A DNA stretch of 22,329 nucleotides from a virus: positions 1 to 22,329 of the IMG/VR virus record IMGVR_UViG_3300035661_000350; one strand, 5' to 3'. The translations under genes were made by a program, and so were the position numbers. Below are positions 14,791 through 20,554 of this stretch, in pieces. Position 1 is the first letter of the stretch. Each line of letters opens with the position of its first letter. The notes below the pieces were generated by a model. The model was given only the letters and a program-made list of their open reading frames with translations. It had not been told where the DNA came from and made no database searches.

Positions 14791-15404
14791 ACTCGATGAC
14801 GAAATTGTATGCAGCGACGGTATTGATGCTGATCACCTTCGGCTTGGGTCTTGGGCTCGGGTGGAAGTTGTGGCGAGGAAAGATGACGACGATCACCAGG
14901 GATGTTCCAGGGCCAGCGATCATCCTGCATGATGGTGGTCAAGTCCTTGAAAAGAAAATCGCAAGCAAGTCCACCATCATCCAGGTGATTCCAGATGGTG
15001 CCCATGTCCAGGAGGAAGGAACCATCATATTCAGGCCAAATCCAGACCCGGCTCCTGATGATCATCCTGCAAAGGTTCCTGATGCTCCGCACGACTTCCA
15101 TATCAACTTTGCCTTGGTCACGATGGCTGATGGCTCCAGGCGAGTCGTCGCCAGCAGTCCAGAAGGGAAGGTGGTTGGCGGCATTGACATCGTCGTTGAC
15201 CCACACAAGCCAGCGCCACTGCCGCTTCGCAACTCTGCTGGACTTGTTTATGGGACGACTGCCTGGGGCGATACTGCCAAAGGAATCTTCTACGACAGAG
15301 ATTGGAAGTTTATTCGTGCTGGACTTGAGGTCACTCATAACACCTACGCAAATGTCAATCGTACTGCGTGGGAGGGTCGCATCAAGGTTGGTTTGAATTT
15401 CTAA
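14787..15404 (+). CDS. Membrane-anchored protein with outer-membrane-like C-terminus (spanin candidate)
   Basis: A 205-residue protein overlapping the holin-like gene by ATGA. Residues ~5-29 form an N-terminal membrane helix (LYAATVLMLITFGLGLGLGW) with flanking Lys/Arg but no cleavage or lipobox motif. A beta/turn region (30-80), a Pro/Asp-rich stretch (~82-101, NPDPAPDDHPAKVP) and another beta region follow. The last ~55 residues alternate aromatic and polar positions and end in GRIKVGLNF, like the closing strand of an outer-membrane protein with terminal Phe. Such an arrangement could tie inner to outer membrane, making it a spanin candidate in the lysis-like cassette. Similar terminal-gene proteins occur in other phages without known function. 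The role is a hypothesis. Confidence 0.55.
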   Translation: MNSMTKLYAATVLMLITFGLGLGLGWKLWRGKMTTITRDVPGPAIILHDGGQVLEKKIASKSTIIQVIPDGAHVQEEGTIIFRPNPDPAPDDHPAKVPDAPHDFHINFALVTMADGSRRVVASSPEGKVVGGIDIVVDPHKPAPLPLRNSAGLVYGTTAWGDTAKGIFYDRDWKFIRAGLEVTHNTYANVNRTAWEGRIKVGLNF

Positions 15405-15420
15405 TCTGAACAGCAGGCAT

Positions 15421-15457
15421 AAAAATAGGGGAGCCATTGGCAGGCTCCCCTATTTTT
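15421..15457. terminator. Bidirectional intrinsic terminator between convergent arms
   Basis: A perfect 15-base-pair stem: AAAAATAGGGGAGCC (15421-15435) pairs with GGCTCCCCTATTTTT (15443-15457), loop of 7. The GC core sits inside A and T runs, so either strand gives a hairpin followed by a U tract. It follows the last + strand gene by 16 bases and its right edge touches the stop of the last - strand gene. Confidence 0.95.
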
Positions 15458-15668
15458 ATCGTCCGATGACAAAGATGGTGCAGATGGCGAGCAGCATAAA
15501 CAGCTCGCCAATTAGCTTCAGCGCATCCCAATCTGTCGCTGCGTAGTTGTTGAAGAATGTGTTTAGCCATTTCATGTTCAGCCTCTCAGAAATGTGCAGC
15601 AGAAACTGCGACAGTCCACTCCACATGATGCGGAACCTGTGACGGTGCTTTCTCCTCTCTTCATTCAT
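15456..15668 (-). CDS. Small membrane protein, last gene of the right arm
   Basis: A 70-residue product from ATG 15668, which overlaps the previous small ORF's stop as ATGA. The N-terminus is strongly basic (MNEERRKHRHRFR). The C-terminal ~20 residues are hydrophobic (LIGELFMLLAICTIFVIGR), giving one membrane span right at the end. A second in-frame start at 15575 (MKWLNTFF...) has its own GAGAGG site and would give a 39-residue form, so two products are possible. An upstream ATG at 15683 lies inside the neighbour and is not needed. The stop codon sits at the edge of the arm's terminator. Function unknown. Confidence 0.6.
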   Translation of the reverse strand: MNEERRKHRHRFRIMWSGLSQFLLHISERLNMKWLNTFFNNYAATDWDALKLIGELFMLLAICTIFVIGR

Positions 15669-15742
15669 TTTCTGTGCCTCCACCAGTTGGTTAGGATGAT
15701 TGCTCCAGCAAGTCCACAGAGGATGGTGCTCATTGCGAGCAT
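15665..15742 (-). CDS. Very small hydrophobic peptide
   Basis: A 25-residue ORF (MLAMSTILCGLAGAIILTNW then WRHRK) with one hydrophobic segment and a basic C-terminal tail. GTG 15772, one base past the previous gene's stop, would extend it to 35 residues; the nearer ATG follows a GAGGG-like site. Its TGA forms an ATGA overlap with the next start, which supports it being translated. No family is recognised; it is below common gene-finder cutoffs. Confidence 0.45.
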   Translation of the reverse strand: MLAMSTILCGLAGAIILTNWWRHRK

Positions 15743-15773
15743 CACCCTCTGTGGTTGGTTGATGATTTCCACA

Positions 15774-15989
15774 CTACTTCTTGTCGCGTGCGTTCGGTTT
15801 CGGCTCCTTGGCAGGAGCAGCCAGGCTCAGCCAACCAACCTGGCGAAAGTGCAGTATCAGAATTGCGCTCAGCATCTGATCACCAGTAAGGCCGCAGCCT
15901 TCGGCCAGCAAGTCCACCTGGTCAGCCAGGGCGATTGGTAGCCGGATCTTCTCCTCACACAGTTCGATCTTCTTTTTCTTGACGGTCAT
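15774..15989 (-). CDS. Small basic protein, possible ribbon-helix-helix regulator
   Basis: A 71-residue protein whose ATG overlaps the previous stop (TAATG) after a GAGGT site. A Lys-rich N-terminus (MTVKKKKIELCEEK) leads to IRLPIALADQVDLLAEGCGL, then TGDQMLSAILILHFRQVGW. Strand 'IRLP', helix 'ADQVDLLAEGCG', helix 'GDQMLSAILILHF' is the order seen in ribbon-helix-helix DNA-binding proteins. The C-terminus is basic and probably disordered. If the fold is right it could be a dimeric regulator acting on phage promoters. The match is only by pattern, and a small structural role is possible. Confidence 0.5.
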   Translation of the reverse strand: MTVKKKKIELCEEKIRLPIALADQVDLLAEGCGLTGDQMLSAILILHFRQVGWLSLAAPAKEPKPNARDKK

Positions 15990-16153
15990 TATTTCACCTC
16001 ACTCAATTGTGCTGGCGGTATCACCAGCGCGTTTCTGTCCTTGGCGATCAACTGACGGAGAGCCATGATGTGCTCACGCTCTACCTTCAACAGATTTTCA
16101 TATCGGGTCTCTGTGATCTTGAGCAGCTCTGCGTCAAAGGCATCCTGGTTCAT
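15989..16153 (-). CDS. Small charged helical protein
   Basis: A 54-residue product. I start it at ATG 16153, which overlaps the upstream gene's stop (ATGA); the open frame to 16309 overlaps that gene throughout and is rejected. The sequence (ELLKITETRYENLLKVERE, then MALRQLIAKDRNALVIPP) is one long amphipathic charged helix with a short tail, suited to a coiled coil. No membrane segment. Function unknown. Confidence 0.55.
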   Translation of the reverse strand: MNQDAFDAELLKITETRYENLLKVEREHIMALRQLIAKDRNALVIPPAQLSEVK

Positions 16154-16341
16154 TTGTTCCTCCGTGCCATGCGTGGTGAATCTGCCAGGCCTTTTCTTGC
16201 TGGACGCATGTTGCGTCTGATGTTGGCTCGAATCTTGAACCACATGACGATGTTTGGTATCCACAGCTGAGCATACCTGATGATGATGGCTGCTGAGATG
16301 ATGATCCACAGGTTGAGGACCACAATCAGTAGTGCGCGCAC
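16150..16341 (-). CDS. Small membrane protein with basic C-terminus
   Basis: A 63-residue product from GTG 16341, which has an ideal AGGAGG site 5 bases upstream. One hydrophobic helix at the very N-terminus (~3-22, ALLIVVLNLWIIISAAIIIR) is followed by a second moderately hydrophobic stretch (LWIPNIVMWFKI) and a strongly basic tail (RANIRRNMRPARKGL). It is coupled by ATGA to the next gene. The strong ribosome site and N-terminal span point to an abundant small membrane protein; role unknown. Confidence 0.6.
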   Translation of the reverse strand: MRALLIVVLNLWIIISAAIIIRYAQLWIPNIVMWFKIRANIRRNMRPARKGLADSPRMARRNK

Positions 16342-16350
16342 TGCTTCCTC

Positions 16351-16800
16351 CTATGAGTTGAGAATTGCTTCTGAAAGTCTACTCCAACCAGACCAGTCAT
16401 TCAAGTCCACCAGCGTTGCGGTCACGCTGGTTGGGAGTCCTGTGGACTTGGTCATTGGAAGTTCAGCAACGCTGCGCTGAGCAATGAGCGACAGCGACCC
16501 TGGAATTATCAGAGCCAGATTGCCAGCCTTGATGTGGACAATCGTGCAGCAGCAGCCACCTTCAATTGAGTAGCTGTAGAGCCATGGCGCCTGCTTTGGT
16601 CGATACTTTATCTTCTTGGGCAGGCCTTCTACCTCTTTCACCTCAATCCAGCCAGCACGACTGAGTGGCCTGCATAGCCAGGCATTATCAGGCAGGCCTG
16701 CTGCTGTTGCGTGGCTCTCGATGCGCTCGATCCTGTAATCAAACTCTTCATCAAGGGTGCCACGCAGTTTCTTGTTGAAGTCCATTTCCTTGACGCTCAT
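16351..16800 (-). CDS. PD-(D/E)xK / VRR-NUC-like nuclease
   Basis: A 149-residue protein overlapping the coiled-coil gene upstream by ATGA. The catalytic pattern reads Asp38 (GLPDNAW), then Glu53-x-Lys55 (GWIEVKEV), then YRPKQAPWLYSY with Gln70. This D-(x14)-E-x-K plus downstream Q/W order is the active-site arrangement of PD-(D/E)xK nucleases of the VRR-NUC kind, which cut branched or flapped DNA with Mg2+. A further strand (CTIVHIKAGNLALIIPG) fits the rest of the fold. Phage VRR-NUC genes are commonly found beside SNF2-type helicases, as here. Length is normal for the family. Substrate is not readable; a resolvase or repair role is inferred. Confidence 0.65.
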   Translation of the reverse strand: MSVKEMDFNKKLRGTLDEEFDYRIERIESHATAAGLPDNAWLCRPLSRAGWIEVKEVEGLPKKIKYRPKQAPWLYSYSIEGGCCCTIVHIKAGNLALIIPGSLSLIAQRSVAELPMTKSTGLPTSVTATLVDLNDWSGWSRLSEAILNS

Positions 16801-16991
16801 CGCAGAACCAGCCTGATGTTGCAGACCATAACATGAAGATTGTCAGCGACCTGCTTTGCGCGTGCGCTGAGAGACACCAACCTGTGACTGGTCGGTATCA
16901 GAGACCAGTAGGACTGATCCATCACCTGCTCAGCCTCATGGAGTTTATCTTCGAGCAGTGCGATGCGGTCCTTGAGTGCTTGCTCATTCAT
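16797..16991 (-). CDS. Small coiled-coil protein between helicase and nuclease
   Basis: A 64-residue product from ATG 16991, with GGAG in the end of the helicase gene 3 bases away. Residues ~5-28 (LKDRIALLEDKLHEAEQVMD) have heptad spacing of Leu/Ile, and the rest (SLSARAKQVADNLHVMVCNI) is also helical. It is coupled to the nuclease gene by ATGA. Position suggests an accessory subunit of the helicase or nuclease, but no family is recognised. Confidence 0.55.
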   Translation of the reverse strand: MNEQALKDRIALLEDKLHEAEQVMDQSYWSLIPTSHRLVSLSARAKQVADNLHVMVCNIRLVLR

Positions 16992-16994
16992 TTC

Positions 16995-18791
16995 CTACTC
17001 CATGAAAAGTGAAATTGGATCACGTGTGATCTGATCTGCAATTGACTTCTTTTCCTTCAGGCTGGTGACGATCTTTTTGTCAATGCCTGTCGTGTAGATG
17101 TCAGTGTAGAGGATCTTGTCGTGAATCTCTGAACCAATTCTGTGGTTGCGATCCTCGCTCTGAAGTCTGATCATCAGATCGAAGCTGTTGGTGTAGTAGA
17201 ACGACTGCTCTGCCGCAGTGAGCGTCAGCCCACGCGCAGCAGCCTTGGATGCCACGAGCCATTTGATGGACCTATCAGTTTGGAACCTCCTAATTGAAAC
17301 TGCGCGTGCATCGTCCTTGATGGCGCCGTGATATTCCATGAACCCACCCAATCTAGCTCGGCTCAGCTGCTTGGTAATTGCTGCGATATTGGCCTTGCTA
17401 CCAGGCGCAGTGACCCAGATGATGGCCTTTCCCTCTACGGAACTCATGAGCGCGAATAGGGCCTCTAGCCGTTGATTACCACCCTCTATTGGGATGGGTT
17501 CCTCACCAGCTGCGAAGGGCTGCCAGCCGCAGGTGATCTGCTGAAGCCGGATCATCCTGGTGATGGCAATCTCCTGTGCCAATTTCAGTGCGTGCTCCTG
17601 ACCAAATACGCGGGTCAGGTCTTCAATGGCACCCTTGCGAACAGTTTCGTAGGCCAACTTCTGCTGCTCGCTCATCTCAAAGAAATGTCGCTTGTAGAGT
17701 TTGTCTGGCAAGTCCAGGCAGTCTTTCTTCAGCACGCGGTGAGAGTGGCCGTCAATTATGTCAGCCAATTTGTCGATGTGCTTGTAGCCAACCACGCTGT
17801 GCTGTTGGAAGCCACCCATGATACAAAACTGAGCTTTGAATGTGGTGAATGTGTCATAGCCAAGAATCAGTGGGTCCAGAAATTTGAACTGGGCGAAAAG
17901 ATTTTCTACACCATTGGTGATGGGCGTACCATTCAACACACGCTTGTATTTTGCTAGCTTGCCAGCTTCAATCAGGAACTCAGTTCTCTTTGCGCCTGGA
18001 TTTTGAATTGAATTGGACTCATCGATCACCATCATGCAACGGTGGTTGGTCAGGAAGTCCATGATCAAACCTTTGGCCTTGTCACTGGTGAAGCCTTCCA
18101 CATTGAAAGCCACGATGCTGCACGGCCTCCTCCTGCGCAGCTTGTATGGCTGAGACTCGCTGGCGAAAATATTGCGCCTGTGCTTGTCCATGCCAGTGGA
18201 GTAAGTCAGCAGCTTGGCTTCGATTCGCTCAGGCAAATGAGCAGGGATTTCTTCGACGATCCAATTGGTGTGGACTCCATTTGGAGCCACCACGATCAGC
18301 ACATCAATTTCATCCTTGGTCCAAAGGTAGGCAAAGGTATCAATTGCCACCTTGGTCTTGCCACAACCCTGTTCATAAAGGATGGCGAAATTTTTCAAGT
18401 CACGACTGATCAGGAAGCCATGGCGCTGATGGTCAAATGGAACGGTCTTGTATTCGTATCCACTTTCATCAACGAGCTGATCGTGCTTCATTGCACGCAT
18501 GGTGTGCTCTTGCATTTTGACGGCCATGTAGTTGTTCATGTGGACGCCAGCATCACCAAGCCACTCAGCTGATGGCCAGTTCTCCATGATGAATTCTATG
18601 TTTCCGCCTGTTGGCCTGAACACTAGTGTGTGGTCAACCCATTTCTTGCTCCCAGGCAGGGCAGACAGAAGAGCAAAGCAGCGTGGCACATCACAGGTTA
18701 TGGCAAGGCAATCATACACAGGCTTGTATTGGCCAGGTGCTGGTGAGTATGGAGTGATCACCATTGGCTTGCGCATTTCAGATGCTTCCAT
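16995..18791 (-). CDS. SNF2/SF2-type DNA helicase
   Basis: A 598-residue protein starting at ATG 18791 after GAGGT. An in-frame TTG at 18827 lies inside a terminator hairpin and is rejected. Motifs (my numbering): Q-like FDHQRHG ~119-125, Walker A EQGCGKT ~140-146, Walker B DESN 257-260 in place of DEAH/DEGH, motif III LNGTPITNG ~286-294, motif V ASKAAARGLTL ~514-524, motif VI QSEDRNHRIG 544-553. The order and the Q-x-x-D-R-x-x-R-I-G end are those of SNF2-family ATPases, which translocate on duplex DNA; phage members act in replication, recombination or repair. The N-terminal ~115 residues are specific to phage homologues. It heads a cluster with a small coiled coil and a PD-(D/E)xK nuclease. 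Confidence 0.9.
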   Translation of the reverse strand: MEASEMRKPMVITPYSPAPGQYKPVYDCLAITCDVPRCFALLSALPGSKKWVDHTLVFRPTGGNIEFIMENWPSAEWLGDAGVHMNNYMAVKMQEHTMRAMKHDQLVDESGYEYKTVPFDHQRHGFLISRDLKNFAILYEQGCGKTKVAIDTFAYLWTKDEIDVLIVVAPNGVHTNWIVEEIPAHLPERIEAKLLTYSTGMDKHRRNIFASESQPYKLRRRRPCSIVAFNVEGFTSDKAKGLIMDFLTNHRCMMVIDESNSIQNPGAKRTEFLIEAGKLAKYKRVLNGTPITNGVENLFAQFKFLDPLILGYDTFTTFKAQFCIMGGFQQHSVVGYKHIDKLADIIDGHSHRVLKKDCLDLPDKLYKRHFFEMSEQQKLAYETVRKGAIEDLTRVFGQEHALKLAQEIAITRMIRLQQITCGWQPFAAGEEPIPIEGGNQRLEALFALMSSVEGKAIIWVTAPGSKANIAAITKQLSRARLGGFMEYHGAIKDDARAVSIRRFQTDRSIKWLVASKAAARGLTLTAAEQSFYYTNSFDLMIRLQSEDRNHRIGSEIHDKILYTDIYTTGIDKKIVTSLKEKKSIADQITRDPISLFME

Positions 18792-18807
18792 TTCAACCTC
18801 AATGAAA

Positions 18808-18839
18808 ATCACCCTGGACCTTGGCAAGTCCAGGGTGAT
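18808..18839 (-). terminator. Intrinsic terminator upstream of the helicase gene
   Basis: A perfect 12-base-pair stem (18808-18819 with 18828-18839, loop of 8). On the - strand the hairpin is followed by GATTTTCATT, a T-rich tail; the + strand lacks one. It lies 10 bases past the stop of the 343-residue gene and covers the TTG sometimes readable as the helicase start. It should separate, or attenuate, transcription of the helicase cluster. Confidence 0.8.
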
Positions 18840-18848
18840 GGTTGACCT

Positions 18849-19880
18849 CTACCTCAGCTCAACGAACTGGTGATCGAGATCCCATTGAAGGTCGGTGGCA
18901 CGACCACCAGCTTCGATGTATTCCTCGAAGCTCATTCCATCGTGCACCAGGTTGTAGCTCTTCCATCCGTGCGTGCCTTCCCTGCGCGGATTGCCCTTAG
19001 CAAGTTTGTAGATCTTCTTGCCAGCCTTGTCGCTGCGGGGCCCAGGAGCAGCCCCAGGGAGGCGAGGCACTCGCGGCTGACGAGGCTCCCTGGCCTCCTT
19101 GCCCTTTGGGTATCCTGGCTGCTTGGCCTGAATGTCGAACGAACTGCCCTTGTCAGTCAGCGTGACATAGTAGAACGGGTCATTGGGATCAGTGCTGTCA
19201 TCCTCGATGGTGACATAGCCGAGCTGAACCAAGATGTCAATTTGCTTGACGACCTCCTTGGTGCTCGTGACAGCAGCCCGTGCCAGTTCAGTGCTGGTCG
19301 TGACTTCATCCTCGTTTTTGGTTTTGTGTTGGCGCATTTGGCTCTGTGCGAACCAGAGGACTGCAGCAGCACGACTGCCAGGTTCAAGTTCAGTTGGCGC
19401 ATTGCGATGGCCACGCTTGCGCTGTGGCGCCTCAGTGCCAGCATCCTCCTGCTCCTTTTCCTTCTTCTTGCGCTGAGCATCCAGCAGAGTCTTGGCTGCG
19501 GCAGCGAACTCAGGATCAGCTGGTTCACCATCGCTGGCCACCACCTTCACCTTGGCATCCTTCCTGCTGGTCTTCTCTTCAGCATCCTTGGCTGCAGCAT
19601 GGGTCTTTTCTGCGGCCTGTGCTTCAGCTCTCGCCTGTGCCTTTTCTTTCTCCTTGGCTGCCGCGGCCAGCTCTGTTTCGTACTTGGCGATGATCTCCGG
19701 CCTCACCTTCACTGCCTTCATCGCCTTCAGGAACTTGGCAGTATCGATGTGCGCAAGTCCATGGAGCCTACCCTCAGCAGTCTTTCTGTCCTTGAACTTC
19801 TTGACCTCGATCTTGCTCAGCTGGTTGTAGCACTCGACAATCTCTTGCGTGCTCAAGTCAAGAATGATTTGGTCTGACAT
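18849..19880 (-). CDS. Modular protein: N-terminal helical motif, winged-helix-like middle, C-terminal 'NPR-EGT' domain
   Basis: A 343-residue protein, ATG 19880 after GAGGG. Residues ~5-45 (LSTQEIVECYNQLSKIEVKK, FKDRKTAEGRLHGL) match an N-terminal motif common in phage and alphaproteobacterial proteins. Residues ~65-160 are Ala/Lys/Glu-rich, likely an extended helix. Residues ~160-255 resemble a winged helix (AAVTSTKEVVKQIDILVQLG, a recognition-helix pattern, then YVTIEDD and FYYVTLTDKG). The C-terminal ~50 residues (NPRREGTHGWKSYNLVHDGM, YIEAGGRATDLQWDL) are shared with the next gene product. The whole resembles DUF3489-like proteins. DNA binding is likely but unproven; a nucleoid-like or regulatory role is inferred. 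Confidence 0.65.
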   Translation of the reverse strand: MSDQIILDLSTQEIVECYNQLSKIEVKKFKDRKTAEGRLHGLAHIDTAKFLKAMKAVKVRPEIIAKYETELAAAAKEKEKAQARAEAQAAEKTHAAAKDAEEKTSRKDAKVKVVASDGEPADPEFAAAAKTLLDAQRKKKEKEQEDAGTEAPQRKRGHRNAPTELEPGSRAAAVLWFAQSQMRQHKTKNEDEVTTSTELARAAVTSTKEVVKQIDILVQLGYVTIEDDSTDPNDPFYYVTLTDKGSSFDIQAKQPGYPKGKEAREPRQPRVPRLPGAAPGPRSDKAGKKIYKLAKGNPRREGTHGWKSYNLVHDGMSFEEYIEAGGRATDLQWDLDHQFVELR

Positions 19881-19919
19881 GGTTCCCTCGTAGAAAGTGG
19901 TTGTGGTTGAAGAGCAGCT

Positions 19920-20189
19920 CTACTTGCTGGTGAGGTGGATGTGGCCTTTGGCGATATCCCAGCGCAGATCAGTGGTGCGACCGCCCAGCTCAACGAACTT
20001 GGCAACGGTCATGCCGGATTTGATGAGGCTGAAGGACTGGAAGCCCCAGGTGCCCTCCTTGCGGGGATTGGTCTTCACGTCCTTGACGATGATCAGATCA
20101 GGGTTGGTGACGGAGCCACGCGTGTTCTTCGGCTCAGACTTCTTTGTGGACTTGGTGCTCTTCTTGCTGGTGGTGGACTTGGCGGCCAT
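19920..20189 (-). CDS. Small basic protein with the shared 'NPR-EGT' domain
   Basis: An 89-residue protein, ATG 20189 with AAGGAG upstream. The N-terminal ~25 residues are a Lys/Ser/Thr-rich tail (KSTTSKKSTKSTKKSEPK). Residues ~40-86 hold the domain NPRKEGTWGFQSFSLIKSGM, then FVELGGRTTDLRWDIAKGHI, matching the C-terminus of the 343-residue neighbour at the same spacing. The two genes are 39 bases apart, so the pair probably arose by duplication or domain capture. The basic tail would suit nucleic-acid binding. Function unknown. Confidence 0.65.
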   Translation of the reverse strand: MAAKSTTSKKSTKSTKKSEPKNTRGSVTNPDLIIVKDVKTNPRKEGTWGFQSFSLIKSGMTVAKFVELGGRTTDLRWDIAKGHIHLTSK

Positions 20190-20200
20190 GGTGGCTCCTT

Positions 20201-20476
20201 TTATTTGGTTGACTTGCGATTGGGCTTCTTGGTTGACTTGCTGACGGGAACTTCAGGATTCATCGGAGGCAGTGGCGTCTTGCCGCCGAAAAAGTTGTCG
20301 ATGCCAGGGATGAGACAGCTATCAGGAACGGTGCGTGTGGCAGGCTTGAGGCTCTGCTTCCATGCTTGCTTGTCGCAGAATCCCCACAAGTGCGGGCTGA
20401 TCTGCGTGTGCTGATCTGCGATGATGTCAGGCACACGCCTGATCTCGCCGGTGTTCAAATTGCGGATGCACTTCAT
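20201..20476 (-). CDS. Small basic hypothetical protein
   Basis: A 91-residue product, ATG 20476 after GGAGG at 9-base spacing. The N-terminus (MKCIRNLNTGEIRRVPDIIAD, then WGFCDKQAWK) is a motif seen at the start of many small phage proteins: 'IRN..TGEIRRV.D..A......Y..K..WK'. The rest is Pro-rich with a Lys/Ser/Thr tail (SKSTKKPNRKSTK) similar in composition to the neighbour's N-terminal tail. No domain with known function is seen. It lies right after a terminator, so it is probably the first gene of its transcript. Confidence 0.6.
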   Translation of the reverse strand: MKCIRNLNTGEIRRVPDIIADQHTQISPHLWGFCDKQAWKQSLKPATRTVPDSCLIPGIDNFFGGKTPLPPMNPEVPVSKSTKKPNRKSTK

Positions 20477-20493
20477 GGGGTTGAACCCTCCAT
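20475..20493 (-). promoter_or_regulatory. Possible hairpin hiding ribosome site and start codon
   Basis: On the - strand the leader ATGGAGGGTTCAACCCCAT can fold so that ATGG and GG of the ribosome site pair with CC and CCAT, the last three bases being the start codon of the 91-residue gene. Only about six pairs form, with one bulge, so any control of translation would be weak. Confidence 0.3.
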
Positions 20494-20511
20494 GCTACTG
20501 CGTGAAACGAA

Positions 20512-20542
20512 ACTCCCCAGCAGCACGATGCGACTGGGGAGT
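20512..20542 (-). terminator. Intrinsic terminator after the DUF932 gene
   Basis: ACTCCCCAG (20512-20520) pairs with CTGGGGAGT (20534-20542): 9 GC-rich base pairs, loop of 13. On the - strand the stem is followed by TTCGTTTCA, a modest T-rich tail. It starts 12 bases after the DUF932 stop codon. Confidence 0.75.
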
Positions 20543-20554
20543 GGTAATGATCAT

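Noticed and set aside
14327-15404. Search for an Rz/Rz1-style nested lipoprotein
   Set aside because: No embedded frame with a signal sequence and lipobox Cys was found in the cassette.
18792-18827. TTG-started N-terminal extension of the helicase
   Set aside because: The codon is inside a perfect terminator hairpin and has no ribosome site, unlike ATG 18791.
18870-19877. 335-codon + strand frame opposite the 343-residue gene
   Set aside because: Antisense shadow of an Ala/Lys/Glu-rich gene; Leu/Ser-rich text without recognisable structure, and on the opposite strand to all neighbours.
19881-20554. Sigma70-type promoters in the right-arm gaps
   Set aside because: No pair of -35/-10 boxes with proper spacing was convincing in the short gaps, so none is listed.
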